64,000 nt of DNA from Nageia nagi (GCA_050084985.1 JBITNC010000001.1:211916001-211980000), one strand, 5' to 3'; numbered from the stretch's first letter, positions 46,840 to 61,670 are shown. Made by a program: numbers and translations. The notes: generated from the letters alone by a model not told the origin.

Positions 46840-47568
46840 AACAAAATAAGCTTCAAAATATAGGGTTTTCTTCAATAATAAAATTCATCAAAAATAAATC
46901 TTCTTCAAATTCAAAAATTTTCAAGCAACAAAAATTTATATTTTTTTAAAGAATTATCACAAACAAAGAGTAAATGAAAACTAAGATTTTCAATAAAAGA
47001 CTCCACAAAAAAAATGATGTTTCAAAAGAAATTTAGATTTATCATTTGTTATAACTAAAATAATAATTTATTAGGGTTATTTAATTTATTAGAATAATAA
47101 TGAAATTATAGTAAATAATAACAACATAAAATAGGATAATGATCATAATTGATCTTAACCTATCAAACTTGGATTAATGAAGATATAAACTTATTACTTT
47201 ACTTATCATAACAATCAAAGGTTATACCTAAATCAAAGAGATTGACAATGAGCTTATTTGTAAAATGGATCCATCAATCCATCCTCTTCCCATTGATTAT
47301 GCCCAATGTCCTTTCTAAAAATCCTCAAAGTTTCACTGGTCATCATAAAATCCTCCTTAAAGATGAGAATATTATGTGTAATATGTTTAAAATGATTGTA
47401 GAAATGTATAACTCAAAGTATAACAAAATCTAGATACAATAGGTGGTATCAAGAGACATTGGTTAATAAGATCAAGTATGCTACTACTTATCAAGGATTA
47501 TAGATCATGTTATGATTTATCATGCATAATCCTTTTACCTTTATGCATAGAAGGTCTAGTTCCAAGGC
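46840..47568 (-). repeat. E leader and inner part of E's 5' LTR
   Basis: From about 47035 it aligns with E's left LTR (7515-8075). Before that (46840-47034) it should be the leader of E. The LTR is broken at 47568 by D and goes on at 60684. The 63-codon frame at 47242-47433 is not a gene: it lies in the LTR and does not recur in the other copy. Confidence 0.55.
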
Positions 47569-47573
47569 TCCTC
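47569..47573. repeat. Target site duplication of D, left copy
   Basis: TCCTC, repeated at 60679-60683. Confidence 0.85.
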
Positions 47574-50500
47574 TATCAAGATCTAATTTTTACACCTTAA
47601 GAATCGAATATAAAATTAACTCAAATCCTAATAAACACATATGAAATAAGCATAATTTATTTTTTTATAACTAATATTCAAATACATATGGATATTTGAT
47701 AATGAAATTTTAGAAGCTACTTATGAAATATGATATTGAGATCACAAAATGGTTCCAAGTGTCAACATTCTTGAGTCATTATATCTTTATTAGATGATAA
47801 TACCATTTATCTCTTGATATTTAACCTTCTCATTAAATATCATAAATAACTTACCTAAAATGTTCATCTCAGGAGATAATAACCTTCCTACCATGTCAAC
47901 CTTTCTTGAATCATTCTACGTTGCAGATGGTATCTTAACCTACCTAGATCATAGCCATCATGAAGTTTATCAATTTAAGTACTTCAAGGTCCTTCATGAA
48001 TAATATTGATAATTCCTTGATTATCTTTCTTGATAATCCTTATTCTCATCTTAAATTCATATGTATTAAAAACTTCTTAAAATATCCTATCTGATAATTT
48101 CTTATTCTTTTGAGATCTCCTTGAATTATCTTAACTTGATAATTCCTTGATATCCTTGACATTATCTTGAATTATTCTACTTAATAATTCCTTAATGTCA
48201 ACTTGGTGTGCTCAATTATTACCTAGCATTTATCTAGGTTTCACTATCATTTCCTAGGATTACTTACTAGGTAAATCTTCTTAATCTCATACCTAGTTTC
48301 ATTATTCCACTTTATCTTAATAACTTTTTTAGGTTAGAAAATAAAAAATAAATTGAATACTTTAACCATAAGTTAATATTCATTTCTTAATAACATATTG
48401 TTACTCCTACTAAAGTAACATTCCCATAAACATGAACAAGTAGCATAAAATAATTATCACCATCACATCAATTACATCCTATTGAATAACATTCCTTTAT
48501 GTATCAAATTATATCCTCATCTAGGTAATCAATATAATAATGAAACCATATGATAATTTACCATATTTTATTATCATGTACAAATAATTAATCAATAATA
48601 ATATGATTCATTCTTATTTAACTCATTAAAATCTGATATAAATTAATAAAACCATTATTCATAGATAAAACTTTATAAAAATATATAAATCCATCACTTT
48701 GCATACTTTCATATTCATATGAATATTATTTCATAAATTTCTTATGAGTAACATTATACATCATTATAAGGTAATAACATTATCTTAATCTTAATACCTA
48801 ATATTTTATTTGAGAGTCTATATCAATTTTTTCTTACAATCATTTATCAACTTGCCATCTTCTTAAAGCATGATCCATCATTTGACATAATAGCTTATGG
48901 GTATGATTAAAACATAATAACCTTTTTCTAATGCATTCTAATCATGCATACATTTGAAATTTTTTTCATACACATAAGGTAAGGTAATTTCTAGATACAT
49001 TTTACCATCTAGGTCAAACAAGGGAAAATATTACATAATTCTATCACATGATTTTTTTTTAAAAAAAAATCACATATATAGGATTTACAACTAGCATATT
49101 CTATTTTACAAAACTATGTATTAAAATATTAATTTAGGAGAGGAATACAATTTCAACTTCAAGTGTATTCAATCCCTTTTATACATAATATAAGCAACTA
49201 AAAACATTTATTTACCACACTTCTATTTCCACAACATTGGCATTTTTAGTACCTTTAGAACACATGCAATCCATATAAATAATTTCACAAGGCATACATA
49301 GTCCTTATCATAAAAAAGAGCATGCACATACATAATTGATTTATCCTTCACTTAAGAAATAATTCCATTTATGTGTATAAAAACTCCCAGACTTAAGATT
49401 CTACACAACTAAGTCTAGATTTCATCCAAAGAAAATAGTTCAATTTCATTGAATATCTTCCAATGATTCTTATTTCTTATCCTTATTATTCCCTAAAACC
49501 TTATAAAATATCCTTTCACATTAAAGAACTATAGTTACATCTTAATTCTCAAATAAGATGAGTTTTCAATTAATTACAAATAGGTTTAATTCACATATTG
49601 AACCCTAGTTCCTATAATCAATGCCAAAATATATTAAATAATTATTTTTTTCAAATAGTTTCATACATTATTTCCACCTAATATTTTTTCATATACATTC
49701 CCCTATGATCATATACTCATTCAAGATTTTATTTATTCTAAAGATCCTAGATTTTAACTCCCCTCATTAAAATCTAAATTCAATTCAAGAAAGCATTCCT
49801 AGTTCATCCTATAAACTCACATGCTTAATGCTTTATTTTTTTTTATAATAATAATGATATGCATATGGCATTCATCTAGATTACATTTTTACAATGATTT
49901 ATAACAACCCAAACCCCCAAGATTTCATGTATATCATGGTTACTATTCATCTTTTAGTCTTATTCATATCCTAAGATTATGCTTAAAAAATAATTAAGTT
50001 TTATTAAATAATCATTTCTAATATGTATTCAAAATTTCCTCTAGGTTTTAATCTACTTGATTGAAACTAGCAAATCCATATGATCAAATTTATCAAATAA
50101 TTTCAAGGATCAAAGATCACATTCTAGAAATAAAGAGTCACATTAAACCAATTTTTTTTTCTTTTATAATTCTTCTATCCATAATATGCTCAACATTTTT
50201 TTGATTTTGAGGATCTACCCTTCCATAAATTACCCTCAAAACTTAAACTAAATTGGATGTTATATGAGGAAAATATGATGCAAATAACATTAACCTTTTG
50301 CTAGAATTTAATTAGATAAAATTTATAATGATATGAAAAATAATTGGTTCTATCTCTTATATCCATATTTAGCTAAATAAATTTTGGATTTTGTGGAACT
50401 ATTTTTCTACAACCTACCTTCCCAATTTTAGCCAAAATGGATATTTTGTGAGGAAGATATGATGAAAATACAAATAATACTTTATCTAGAATTCAATGGA

Positions 50501-51710
50501 TCAAACCCTAACTAGATAGATCAAACTATACAAGGGTTTTTATTATATTTTATGTAAATGATTCAATATTCATTATTTCAATTGCTAAAACTAAAATCAA
50601 ATCCTAGCAATTCAAGCAAATTTCATCTAGAATTCAAGGCAATCATGCAAAGCATTATTTTCTTAATTCTCCACATAAACCTTAATTTTTTTTTCACCCA
50701 AAAGAAAAACATAATACTTCATTTTAGAATGGGCTGACTTGATATAATTTTATCAATCTAATCAAACTATTGGAGAGAAATCAAGATTCTTTAATGGTAG
50801 AAACTCCTATTTTCAATAAAAAACTTTAAACCCTAGCAAGATTTCATCTCTTCTCAATGATAGCAACATAACTTTGTCATTCTAAAATATTGATTTAAAA
50901 CTACCCAAGCCTTAAATTTATAGAATTATAAGAAATTAGGGTTTTCATTTTTTATTATTATTTTTTCTCCTAATAGATAGGTATGATGACACATATTCAT
51001 CTTATCATATCTTATCTTATATTTCTTAATACTTAATTAATTAAGTATCCTATAATAGTAATAATCATAATAATGATAATGATAATAATTTATCATAACT
51101 TATTTTGTAATATAATTTTGTATTATTTTATTTATTTAAATTATCAATTTCACTTAATTTATTTAAAGATCAAATAAAAGTAATAAATAATAAATATTCA
51201 TATTTTTACAACTTTTTCTAATTTATATAAAGAGTAACTTTAGCATACAATTTATTTTTACCTATGTTGGAGACTTATTACCTAGCCCTACTAAGAATTT
51301 GCATCAAGGTTTCATTGAAAGCCTTTTTCAAATCATGTAAACAAGTCATAAGTAACAAATATCTAGATAACAAACACACAACGTAGGGCTCATGTCCTTG
51401 CTCATGTAGCTACATGATTATAACTTACTAAAAGTTATTCAATAGTGGTCATATTGGAACTTCTTTTTGGATCATATACCTACCATGTATTATCATCTTT
51501 GTACCCATGAGCATCCTACCTTTGTACCTATCACCTACATAACATAACATATACACTTAAATAGTATCTTGTATGAATAAGGATGTAAATACAATATCAT
51601 TATAAGCAATTTTACACATTATTGTAACTTTTCTAAATATATAACTTGTATATCATAATTTCAATCTAATCACAACCTAGGAATGGCTAACAAACATTTG
51701 GGCTATGATA
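47574..51710 (-). repeat. 3' LTR of element D
   Basis: Matches 56519-60678 from TATCAAGATCTAATTTTTAC to GGAATGGCTAACAAAC and the CTATGATA end. No coding frames beyond chance. GATAATTCCTTGAT-like phrases recur near 48005-48190 within the LTR. Confidence 0.9.
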
Positions 51711-51725
51711 TCCTCCCCCACTTGG
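51711..51725 (-). other. Polypurine tract of element D
   Basis: CCAAGTGGGGGAGGA on the - strand, ending at the LTR start. Confidence 0.85.
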
Positions 51726-54209
51726 ATTAACATTGTTCCTTACGTTAGAAACTAAATTTATGAGTTTTCAAGTTTTATTTCATGCACATACAAAATAAAA
51801 TAATCATTTTTATTTAAAACATAAGGAATTCACTTCAAGCATGATGCATTATAATATACATTTTTCATAAAGTTCCATAATTAAAATAAAATACCTTAGA
51901 TAAATTAGGCAAAAAGTTCAAGTTTATTTCTAACTTGACTAATTTATTCTAAGAGTTAATAAATTATTATGCTTTCTTGAAATTCTCATGGCATCATTCC
52001 TAGATTTTGGTTGCTAATGGAAAAATAATTTCTATATTTTTTCTTTTTCTAACATAGATTGTTCACTATATTAATCCTCTTTTCTTTTAGATATCTTTTC
52101 TTAACCCTAACTTGGTCATTAAGATATCATACTAAAGAGGAATATTTTACTCTTAACCCTTCATGGTTTAAAAATGTATCAAATTAGTTAACAATTTTTA
52201 ATTCTAGCTATATGTAAGTTGATCAGATTGAACAATATTAAACTTTCAAAATTTAAGTAATCCCTCCTAAATTGGCTCACTTAGTCAAATTTTATCCTTA
52301 AATTTATTTAAGGAGTAAGTCTACTAATACCCAACTTTGAATTCATAACCTTGAATAATATTCTAATTTCTAGGCATAAATTTTGAGTTTCATATTAATT
52401 TAGGATTATCAATCTAACTTAATTTCAACTTGTTAAATTTTTAAGATTTTATATTAACTCAACCTTTATCACTTCCCATGATGAAATAATTTCATGATGA
52501 AATTACCTTTTTAATTCATTATTTTTCTCTAATTCTAAAGTTTTTATTTCTTAAAGTTGAATTAGTATCAAAATCAAACTCCAGTAAAGAATGAATGATT
52601 CTTACTCTCCATAGTTTTAGAAGAGAATTTTATAATTCCTATTTACCATTTCATAAGTTTATACTTTCCTTGGTTAACTTCTTTTCTTTTTCATATTTGG
52701 AACTATGGTTTGATACTTATATCCCAAATTGCTAGGAAAATTCCACTATATTTTCCTTATGTTATCCTTTTTCTTCCAAACTTTTACTCTAAAAGTCTTC
52801 TCTAGATGTATTTTTCTTTTAAATAACCACCCCATTGACTAATTGAAGTGGATTTCATTTGAAAACTCTTCAATTTGACTTTTCTTCTCTTTACAAATTT
52901 CTCCAACTATTTGTGATTTATTATTTCTAATTTTCTTTTTAATGTATTCAACTTGATGCTGAATAATTTCATTAGTTTTATCCTTCAATGTTTCAAATTC
53001 ATTGATTATTTGACCCTTGATGGACCATCCATATAATCTTACTCAATATGTATTTTTCTTATCTTTTTTATATCCATGATTGGTCTTCTTATTTTTAATC
53101 AAGTATTTTTTGATAGGATAATCATCTAATTGGTCTCGAACATTGGTGGATGAATTCCTATATTTTAAGAAATTTTCTTAAAATTTATCATTCATATCCC
53201 TTATGACTTAGAAAATTTAGCTAATGTTGAATGTTATTAAAATTTCTAATTTCTTCTTTCCTTAGTGTTGGATCAACCTTTCACTAAACTTTAACTTTGT
53301 AATGAGATTTTTTTGAGATGTTCAAAATTGAATGAACCTTGAATGACTTAAACTATCACTTTCCTTAACTAAGTGGACTTCAACTTACTAAAATATCTTC
53401 TTGTATATCACCTACTAATCTTTGAAAACTCTTCACTTTTTAAAAAAATGGAGAGATATGTTCTTTGTACTTTTCCAAAATTTGAACTTGAATTTTCAAT
53501 TATTTACCTTTTCAAAATACATAATTATCTATTTCACATCACATATGAATATACTTCATTTGGAAATAATTTTCTAACATATAATATTAGAAAGATTATT
53601 TTTTTAAAAAGGTTTTTCTTATGTGATAATTGTATTTTATCACATAGATATACTCAATTCTAATTGTTACTATCTATATGTCCATCTCTCATAAATTATA
53701 ACATTATGTAAAATTTATTATATATTGAATCCATTCAATATCCCTAATCTCTTCAACATTTATGTTAGTTCCATTTGTATTTACTCTTTCAATAATTATT
53801 TGAATATTCACTTCCTCAATGCTTGGTGGAATTTTCTAAGTTATGTTTATTTCAAAATGTAGCAAAAATCTTGATTCATAATGATAATATCTATTTTAAT
53901 CTAGGAATATTCATTAAAAATGACTTGATGTGTATGGATATGATGGATTACTATATTTTTTACTTTATATGCCATGTTTTTTAAATATATCTCTCTTCTT
54001 GCAAGTTAATTTACTCTTTGTTCTTTAGGAGGAAGGTGTATTTCTCTAGATCTTGCTTGGCTTTCTTGCTTTTATTTTGCTAACATAAAGAAAATTTCTT
54101 ATTCTTGATGAAGAACTCCATTAATTGATGCTATATTAGGCCCTTATTATACTATAACATCATGAATGTGGAAAAAATATCTAACTAATTTTTAGGTTCA
54201 TAAGGTTGT
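51726..54209. other. D interior, left part, unidentified
   Basis: Reads charged, helix-like stretches on the - strand, for example near 53150-52880 (RDQLDDYPIKKYLIKNKK, QHQVEYIKKKIRNNKSQIVG), with stops. This may be old coding sequence, but no retrotransposon motif is present. The 96-codon + frame at 53373-53663 shows no family features and I do not count it as a gene. Confidence 0.35.
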
Positions 54210-55735
54210 ATTTTTATAATAAAGGGTAAATGATATTATCAAATAATGGGTTTTAATTTGGGTCCTAAAAATAGTCATAAAAATGGTTTTAGATAACTAA
54301 AATAGCTACCTAGTTATACTTGGTGGTAGCTAGTGAAATTTGCAAAAAAAAACTATTAACCAAATAAGATCAGATGCTACCCAACTATAGCCTATTGGTA
54401 GCCCTAATACAAAAAAATCATCAAAATGTAGCCACAATGCCTTTGAATTACAATTGGGATGTTGTCCAAATGTTACTTTACTACTAGAATATCTTAATAA
54501 AAAAAATCTTTATTCAACCCAAAGGTGGATTGAAATTTTTTGGTCTGATATAAAGTTAACTAGTTTCCATCTACTATATCCTATTTAGTGATTTTTTCTC
54601 TAATATCTCCTTGGGTTGGTCTCCCAACAAGTCTTTCTCCAACATTGGTTGATTTCCTAATATTCAGTAAATTTTGTTGTGGGATTCCTTCTTGGTCTTC
54701 TTCTTGCTATGTTGTTATTACTCAATTATCTATGTTCCTTGCTTTTTATTTCCCTCTTGATTATTTCTTTGACTTCCTCTTCCACTTCTATACCTTCTAT
54801 GTTTGTTACATCATATTCTAAAAAATATGCATCATAATCTACTTCTTCTCTATTTTTTCCTTCTAAAATCAATAGCACTGCATAGGGGTTCTAATTTGTT
54901 GTGGCTAATTTCTTCTATTGGACATCTTTTGGAGTTGACTATTTTTTTGACATGGTTCATTTTATCTATGCTTTGACTATATTCTACTATTATTTTCTTC
55001 TTTTTTATTTTTTTACTAATTTCTACTCTTGTTATTTCTATTTTTCCTAAGACTTGTTTTTTATTCTTTTCTTTTTATCCCTTATTTTTATACCTCCTCT
55101 TCTTCTCTAGGTAGTTCTATGCATAGTGCTCATAACTCTTACAAATTCTACATTGTATCAAAAGATTTTTCATATATAATTGGTTACATCCATACTCTTC
55201 CATATTTTGTTTTCAATTTTATCTCCTTCATCATAGGTTTGGAAATATATAAATTAACCATAAATCTTACATCTATAAACTTAAGTTTTAATCTTATTGA
55301 TCTCTTAATTGTGATAAGGGATCCAATTACTTTTGCAATTCTAGCTATAAAACATGGGTGCCAATAAGATGGATGAAGTCCATGTAGTAAGACCCATGTT
55401 GGGATGAGGTTGAATTTTTTTCTATCAAAGAGGAATGTTTTCTCCCATCTCTTAATGACTAATCCTTTCTTTCCTAGGAACCATTGACCCATCTCTATCA
55501 CTTTTTATAAATCTTCATCAAACTAAAATTTAAATAGTAGAAATTCTCTTGGGATAGCAACTAGGGATACCCACCCTTTAGTAATCCATATTACTTTCAT
55601 CCAACTTTGAATCATATCTAGATGGGGTCATACCCCAACTTAATAAGGTTGTATTTTTTAATAAATCACCATGATAGTTTTTTTAACTTATTTCTCTTAC
55701 CTTATTCTTTAGAATAATAATCAAGATATAGTTAA
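54210..55735 (-). pseudogene. LINE-type ORF1 remnant inside D
   Basis: Second copy of the sequence at 1-1535, in the opposite orientation. The 105-codon frame 55184-55501 (- strand) reads MIEMGQWFLGKKGLVIKRWE, NLIPTWVLLHGLHPSYWHP and VIGSLITIKRSIRLKLKFID, the DUF4283 domain. The knuckle region and the non-coding tail with GGTAGCT-type inverted repeats (54300-54420) are also shared. No ORF2 present. Confidence 0.7.
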
Positions 55736-56496
55736 ATTTCAACATTTGAAATCATAAAGAATTATTATTATGATTTCTCTATTTGTTATTTAATAAAATA
55801 AATCTTAATCTATCTCATAACCTTCTCAAATTTATTTATCACTAGTTAAATCTTTTAACTAAAATGTTGATACTAGTTGATTTCATAACCTCTCTAGGAT
55901 TATAATTTGTTTGATCTAGCATATTTATCAATAAGTATGATTTTTTTTAAACTTCCATTAGAAATAATGTGATTATAATTATTATTCTTTAATTCCAATT
56001 GATTAAGGTTTTATCCATTCTTGAGTGACCAGCTCCTTGGATGTCTACCATATCTCATCATTTAACCTTACTAGTTAAATAACCTTATGGTTTTCCTCAA
56101 ATTTTCATCATAAGATATGTTGTTAGATCTTACCAACAATTTCCTCTTCTTGAACATTAATAATTTATTGAGGGTACCACATATTTTCTTGTATTCCTTC
56201 CCATCATCATGTCTAAGCACCTTAGATACTTTAGGTTCTTTCTTTCCTTAGAAAAAATATATTTGATAATCATACATCTCTTATATTTTCTTGTAGATTC
56301 ATATCTAATAGGATTTTCATCAATGGAATGATATTTATAAGATTAATACTTTTATTTTATGACTTAATATTAATTTGTGCTATGTCTTCCAAGGATACTA
56401 CTTATTTTTTAAGTTATCTTATAATTATTGGGATGCCATCTTTTCCCAAGAAAAAACATTATTGGTTAAAATTTTGGATTGTTTATGTGAACCTAC
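55736..56496. other. D interior, right part, unidentified
   Basis: Should be leader and gag start of D. Short frames on the - strand only; no motif recognised. Confidence 0.35.
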
Positions 56497-56515
56497 AAAC
56501 CTAGGATTTGATACA
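56497..56515 (-). promoter_or_regulatory. Primer binding site of element D (tRNA-iMet-like)
   Basis: TGTATCAAATCCTAGGTTT on the - strand, three bases after the LTR. The common plant site reads TGGTATCAGAGCCTAGG; the match is clear with a few changes. Confidence 0.65.
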
Positions 56516-56518
56516 AAA

Positions 56519-59500
56519 TATCAAGATCTAATTTTTACACCTTAAATATTGAATCTAAATTTAAATCCAATCCTAATAAACATATATGAAATTAGAATAA
56601 TTTATTTTTTATAACCAATATTTAAACACATATGGATATTTAATAATGAAAGTCTAGAGGTTACTTATGAACTATGATATTAAAATCATATAATGGTTCC
56701 AAGTATCAATATTATTGAATCATGATATCTTTATTAGATGATAACACCATTTATCTCTTGATATCTAAAATTCTCCTTAAATATCCTAAATAGCTTACCT
56801 AGAATGTTCATATTAGAAGATAATAGCCTGCTACCATGTCAACCTTTATTGAATCATTCTATCCCATAGATGGTATCTTAACCTACCTAGATCATAGCCA
56901 TCATCAAGTTTAGTAATTTTAAGCACTTTAACATCCTCATGACCAATCTTAAGAATTCCTCAATTATCTTTATTGATGATTCTTATTCTCGTATTGAAGT
57001 CATGTGCATTGAAAACTTTTTAAAATATTGATAATTTCTTATTCTCTTGAGATGTCCTTGAATTATTCTAACTCCATAATTCCTTGATATTATCTTGAAT
57101 TATCCTAATTGGTAATTCCTTAATATCAACTTGGTGTTCTCAATTCTTACCTTGGGTTTATCTAGATTTTACTATCATTTCCCAAGATTACTTACTAGGT
57201 AAATCTTCTTAACCTCATACCTAGTTCCATTATCCCACTTATCCTAACTTAATAACTTTTATAGGTTATAACATCAAAAATAAATTGAATACTTTAACTG
57301 TAAGTTCATATTCATTTCCCAATAACATATTATTACTCCTACTCAAGTAACATTCTCATAAAGATGAATAAGTAACATAAAATAATTATCACCATAATAT
57401 CTAATACATCCTATTGAATAGCATTCCTTTAGGTATCAACTTATGTTATCATCTAGTTACTTAATCTAGTAATGAAACTATCTCACAATTTACCATATTC
57501 AATCATCATGTAGAGATAATTACTCAATAATAACATAATCCACTCTTATTTAACTTATCAAAATGTTATTTAAATTGATAAAATAATTATTAATCTATAA
57601 ACCTTTATAACAAGATATAAATCCATGGCTTTGCATACTTTCATCTTGATATGAATATTATTTCATTAATTTCTTATGAATAACATTGCATATCATTACA
57701 AGGTAATAACATTGTCTTCATCTTAAGTCTTAATATTTTATTTGAGAGTCCATCTCAAATTTATATTGTAATCATTTATCAACTTGCCATATTCTCAAAT
57801 CATGATCCATCATTTGACATGGTAGCTCATGGGTATGATTGGATCAAAATAACTTTTCCCTAATGGATTATACTCATTCATACACTTGAAAATATATTCA
57901 TACACATAAGGAAGAGTAATTTTTAGACACATTTTACCATATAGATCAAACAAGATAAAATATTACATAATTTTATCCCATAAAAATTTCTTTAATTGTG
58001 TCCACATACATAGGATTTAAAACTAGCATCTTCTAGTTTACAAAACTATGTATTGAAATATTAGTATAGGAGAGGAATACAATGTCAACTTCAAGAGTAT
58101 TCAATACCTTTCATACATAATAAGAGCAACTAAAAACATCACACAAATTTATCATACTTTTATTTCCATAGCATTGGCATTTTCTAGTAACTTTAGAACA
58201 CATGCAGTCCATATAATTCATTTCACAAGGCATACATAGTCCTTATCTTAGAATATATCATGCACATACATAATTATTTTATCCTTAACTTAAGGAATAA
58301 TTCCATTTATGTATATAAAAACTCCTAGAATTAATATTATACACAACCAAGTCTAGATTTCATCCAAAGAAAATAATTCAATTTTATTTCATATATTCCA
58401 AGGATTCTTAGTTCTTATCCTTATTATTCTCTAACACCTTAGAAAATGTCCTTTCACATTGAAGAACTATACTTACATCTTAATTATTAAATAAGATGAG
58501 TTTTCAATTAATCACAATTAGGTTTAATTCACACATTGAACCCTAGTTCCTATAATGAATGCCAAAATATATGAAACGATTAAATTTATTTTCCAAATAG
58601 TTTCATGCATTATTTCCACCTAATAGGTTTTCATACATATTCCTCAATGATCATACACTCATTCTAGACTTTATTTATTCTAATGATCCTAGATTTTAAC
58701 TCCGCTCATTAAAATCTAGATTCAATTCAAGAAAGCATTCCTAGTTCATCCTATGAACTCATATGCTTAATGCTTTTTTATTATAATAATGTTATTCATA
58801 TGGAATTCCTATAGATTACATTTTTACAATGATTTATTACAACACAAACCCCTAAGATTTCATGTATATCACAGTTCTTATACATCTTTTTCTTATTCGT
58901 ATCATAGGATTATGTCTAAAAAATAATTAAGTTTTATTAAATAATCCTTTCTAATGCTCATTCACAATTTCTTCTAGGTTTTAATCTTCTAGATTAAACA
59001 TAGCAATTACATATGATGAATTTTATCAAATAATTTCAAGGATTAATGATTACAGTCTAGAAATAAAGGATCACATTAAGATGATTTTTCTTTTAATTCT
59101 TCTATCCATAATTTGCTAAACATTTTTGAGTTTTGAGGATCTACCCTTCCACAAACTACACTCAAAACTTTAGCAAAATTGGAAATTATATGAGGAAAAT
59201 ATGATGAAAATACCATCAACATTTTTTCCAAAATTTAATTAAAGAAAATTTATAATCATATTCAAATGAATTGGTTCTATCTCTTACATCCATATTCTAC
59301 TAAATAAATTCTAGTTTTTATGGAACAATATTTCTACAACCTACCTAATTTCAGCCAAAATGGATATTTTGTTAGGGAGATATCATGAAAATACAAATAA
59401 TACTTTATCTAGAATTTAATGGATCAAACCCCAACAAGATAGATCAAACTATATAAGGGTTTTTCTTATAATTTCTAGAAAGGATTCAAGCTTCATTATT

Positions 59501-60678
59501 TCAATTGCTAAAATAGAAATCAAACCCTATCAATTCAAGTGAATTTCATCCAAAATTCAAGGCAATCATGTAGAGAATTCCTTTTATTAATTCTCTACAT
59601 AAACTTTAATTTTCTTTTCACCTAAAAGAAAAATATAACACTTCATTTCTTATAAATCTAGCCATAAAAAATAGAATGGGTTGACCTAATAGAATGTCAT
59701 CAATTCGATCAAACCATTGGAGAGAAATAAAGATTCTTCAATGTTAGAAACTCATTATTTTAGTAGAAAAAACTTCAAACCCTAGAAAGCTTCCATCTCT
59801 TCTCAATGATAGAGCTCCCACATTAGTAGCATAACTTTTGCATTCTAAAATATTGATTTAGAAATACCCTAAGCCGTGTCTTTATATAATTATAAGGAAT
59901 TAGGATTTTTTTTAATTATTTTCTCTCCTAATAGATATGTATTATGAAATATCCTCATCTTATAATATCTCTCATAATACTTAATTAATTATTAAGTATA
60001 CTATAATAATAATAATGATAATAATTTATTATTACCTATTTTATAATATGATTTTGTATTATTTTATTTATTTAAAATAACATAAGAGTATTTTCTCTTT
60101 CAAAATAAATTATCAATTTCACTTAATTTATTTTAAAGATTAAATAAAAGTAATAAACAATAAATATTCATCTTTTCATAACTTTTCTAATTTATTTAAA
60201 TACTAATTTTAGCATATAATTTATTTTTATCTAGGTTGGAGACTTATGACCTAGCCCTACTAAAAACTTATGTAAGGGGATTATCAATAGTCATTTTTGA
60301 ACCTTGCACATAAGTCACAAGCAACAAACATCTAGAAAACAAACACATAACCTAGGTCTCATTTCCTTTCCCATGAATCTATATCATTATCACTTATTAA
60401 AGTTGTTTAGTAGTGGTCTTATTAGATCTTCTTTTTAGATCCTCGACCCACCTTGTATTATCAACTTTGTACCCATGACCATCCCACCTTCATACCTATC
60501 ACCTACACAACATAACATGTACACCTTGATATTATCTTATATGAATAAGGATTTAAATATAACATCATTATAAGTAATTTCATACATTATTGCAACCTTT
60601 CTAAATACATAACTCATATATCATAATTTCAATCAAATCACAAACTAGGAATGGCTAACAAACTTTTGTATTGTGACA
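56519..60678 (-). repeat. 5' LTR of element D
   Basis: Matches 47574-51710. Ends GTGACA, so the LTR starts TGTCAC on the - strand. Followed by TCCTC. Confidence 0.9.
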
Positions 60679-60683
60679 TCCTC
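60679..60683. repeat. Target site duplication of D, right copy
   Basis: TCCTC, equal to 47569-47573. Confidence 0.85.
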
Positions 60684-60877
60684 CTTGGTTTTATGGTGTA
60701 CAAGTACCAATACTCCTTATTGGGCTTGTTTTTGAGTTGTCCTACAATCATAAAATATAAAGGTAGTTAAACATGCATAATAGAAAGAGCATTAAATCAG
60801 TTAATTAAATATATTTTTTCAAATACTTAAAAGAAGTATTTTATTTAAATTAAAATTCCATTTTAGATGTTAAAACA
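60684..60877 (-). repeat. Outer part of E's 5' LTR
   Basis: Continues the LTR broken at 47568; aligns with 8080-8276 (shared TTTTTGAGTTGTCCTA-like and TTAATTAAAT phrases). Ends GATGTTAAAACA, the start of E. Confidence 0.7.
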
Positions 60878-61640
60878 TGTGTAAAGGAACTAAATGCTAC
60901 TATACAATATATGTAGTAAAATATAAATTAGATGCTAGAAACAAATGAAAGTAAGCCATAACCTCAAGATTTAAGTGCACTAGTGGCTCTTGTACTTGTT
61001 AAATATCTCATGAAATATTGCACTTCCAAGTATAATGGAAAATAGGAAGGTAAATCTACTAGGATATGTATCACAAAAATTGAGGCATTCTTTTATATGA
61101 AGAATTATTCCTCTAACACTAAATATTCTTAGGATGGTATGCATCTCACTGATGTAGCACTACAATGGTGGATCACACTTTTGGATAGTCATAATGAAAT
61201 ACCCTCAAAGATTCCTTGGGAGGATTTTATGATGGGATTCAAAACTAGGTTTATATTAGAAAAATTTACTATAAAATTTTTTAATGAATTCTCCAATATG
61301 GTTCATGTTGATAAATCTATAAAAAATTATCATCAACAATATATGAAACTACTTAAATACATGCCTCATTGTGAAACTACTAAAACATTAAAGGTACAAA
61401 AAATTATTCTAGGGCTAAAAGCTAAAATTAGAACTATTATTAACCTACAAATGTTTATAACACTTTAAGAGGCTTTTGATATGGACCATTAAAAAAGAGT
61501 GTAATCAAAAGTTCAAATAGCCTTAAGGAAATAATAAAACCTCCTCACCAAAATAATCTTGATATCATAAGAACCATTTTATGAGCCTCCTTTCACTAGA
61601 TTTGGGGAACTCACTCTATGCCCCTAACTTTTCTAGGATA
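60878..61640 (+). pseudogene. Gag of element H, right part
   Basis: Continues the gag start at 7301-7414. Reads KELNATIQ, then LETNESK, QDLSALVALV, then the core at 61139-61468 (110 codons open): LTDVALQWWITLL, IPSKIPWEDFMMGFKTRFI and HQQYMKLLKYMPHCETTKT, IILGLKAKIRTIIN. This is a Retrotrans_gag core of a different lineage from A-C and E, closest in look to chromovirus gags. A possible remnant of its knuckle (LHHYERCPL) is at about 61640-61670. The rest is replaced by G on the other strand. Confidence 0.7.
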
Positions 61641-61670
61641 GCTTCATCATTATGAAAGATGTCCACTTAA

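Larger units (their letters stand above)
47574..60678 (-). mobile_element. LTR retrotransposon D with 4.1-kb LTRs, inside E's 5' LTR
   Basis: Element on the - strand, 13,105 bp. LTRs 4137 and 4160 bp, interior 4808 bp. Polypurine tract at 51711, initiator-Met-like primer site at 56497, and an exact TCCTC duplication. The LTRs differ by about 15% in the first 165 bases (hand count). No gag, protease or polymerase could be named in the interior; it holds a LINE ORF1 remnant. The family is unknown; long LTRs and this primer type occur in chromovirus and in copia groups. Confidence 0.8.

Noticed and set aside
47242-47433. 63-codon frame as a small gene
   Set aside because: It lies in E's LTR and the frame is not kept in the other LTR copy.
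53373-53663. 96-codon + strand frame in D
   Set aside because: Biased, low-complexity composition, no family feature, and opposite to the element.
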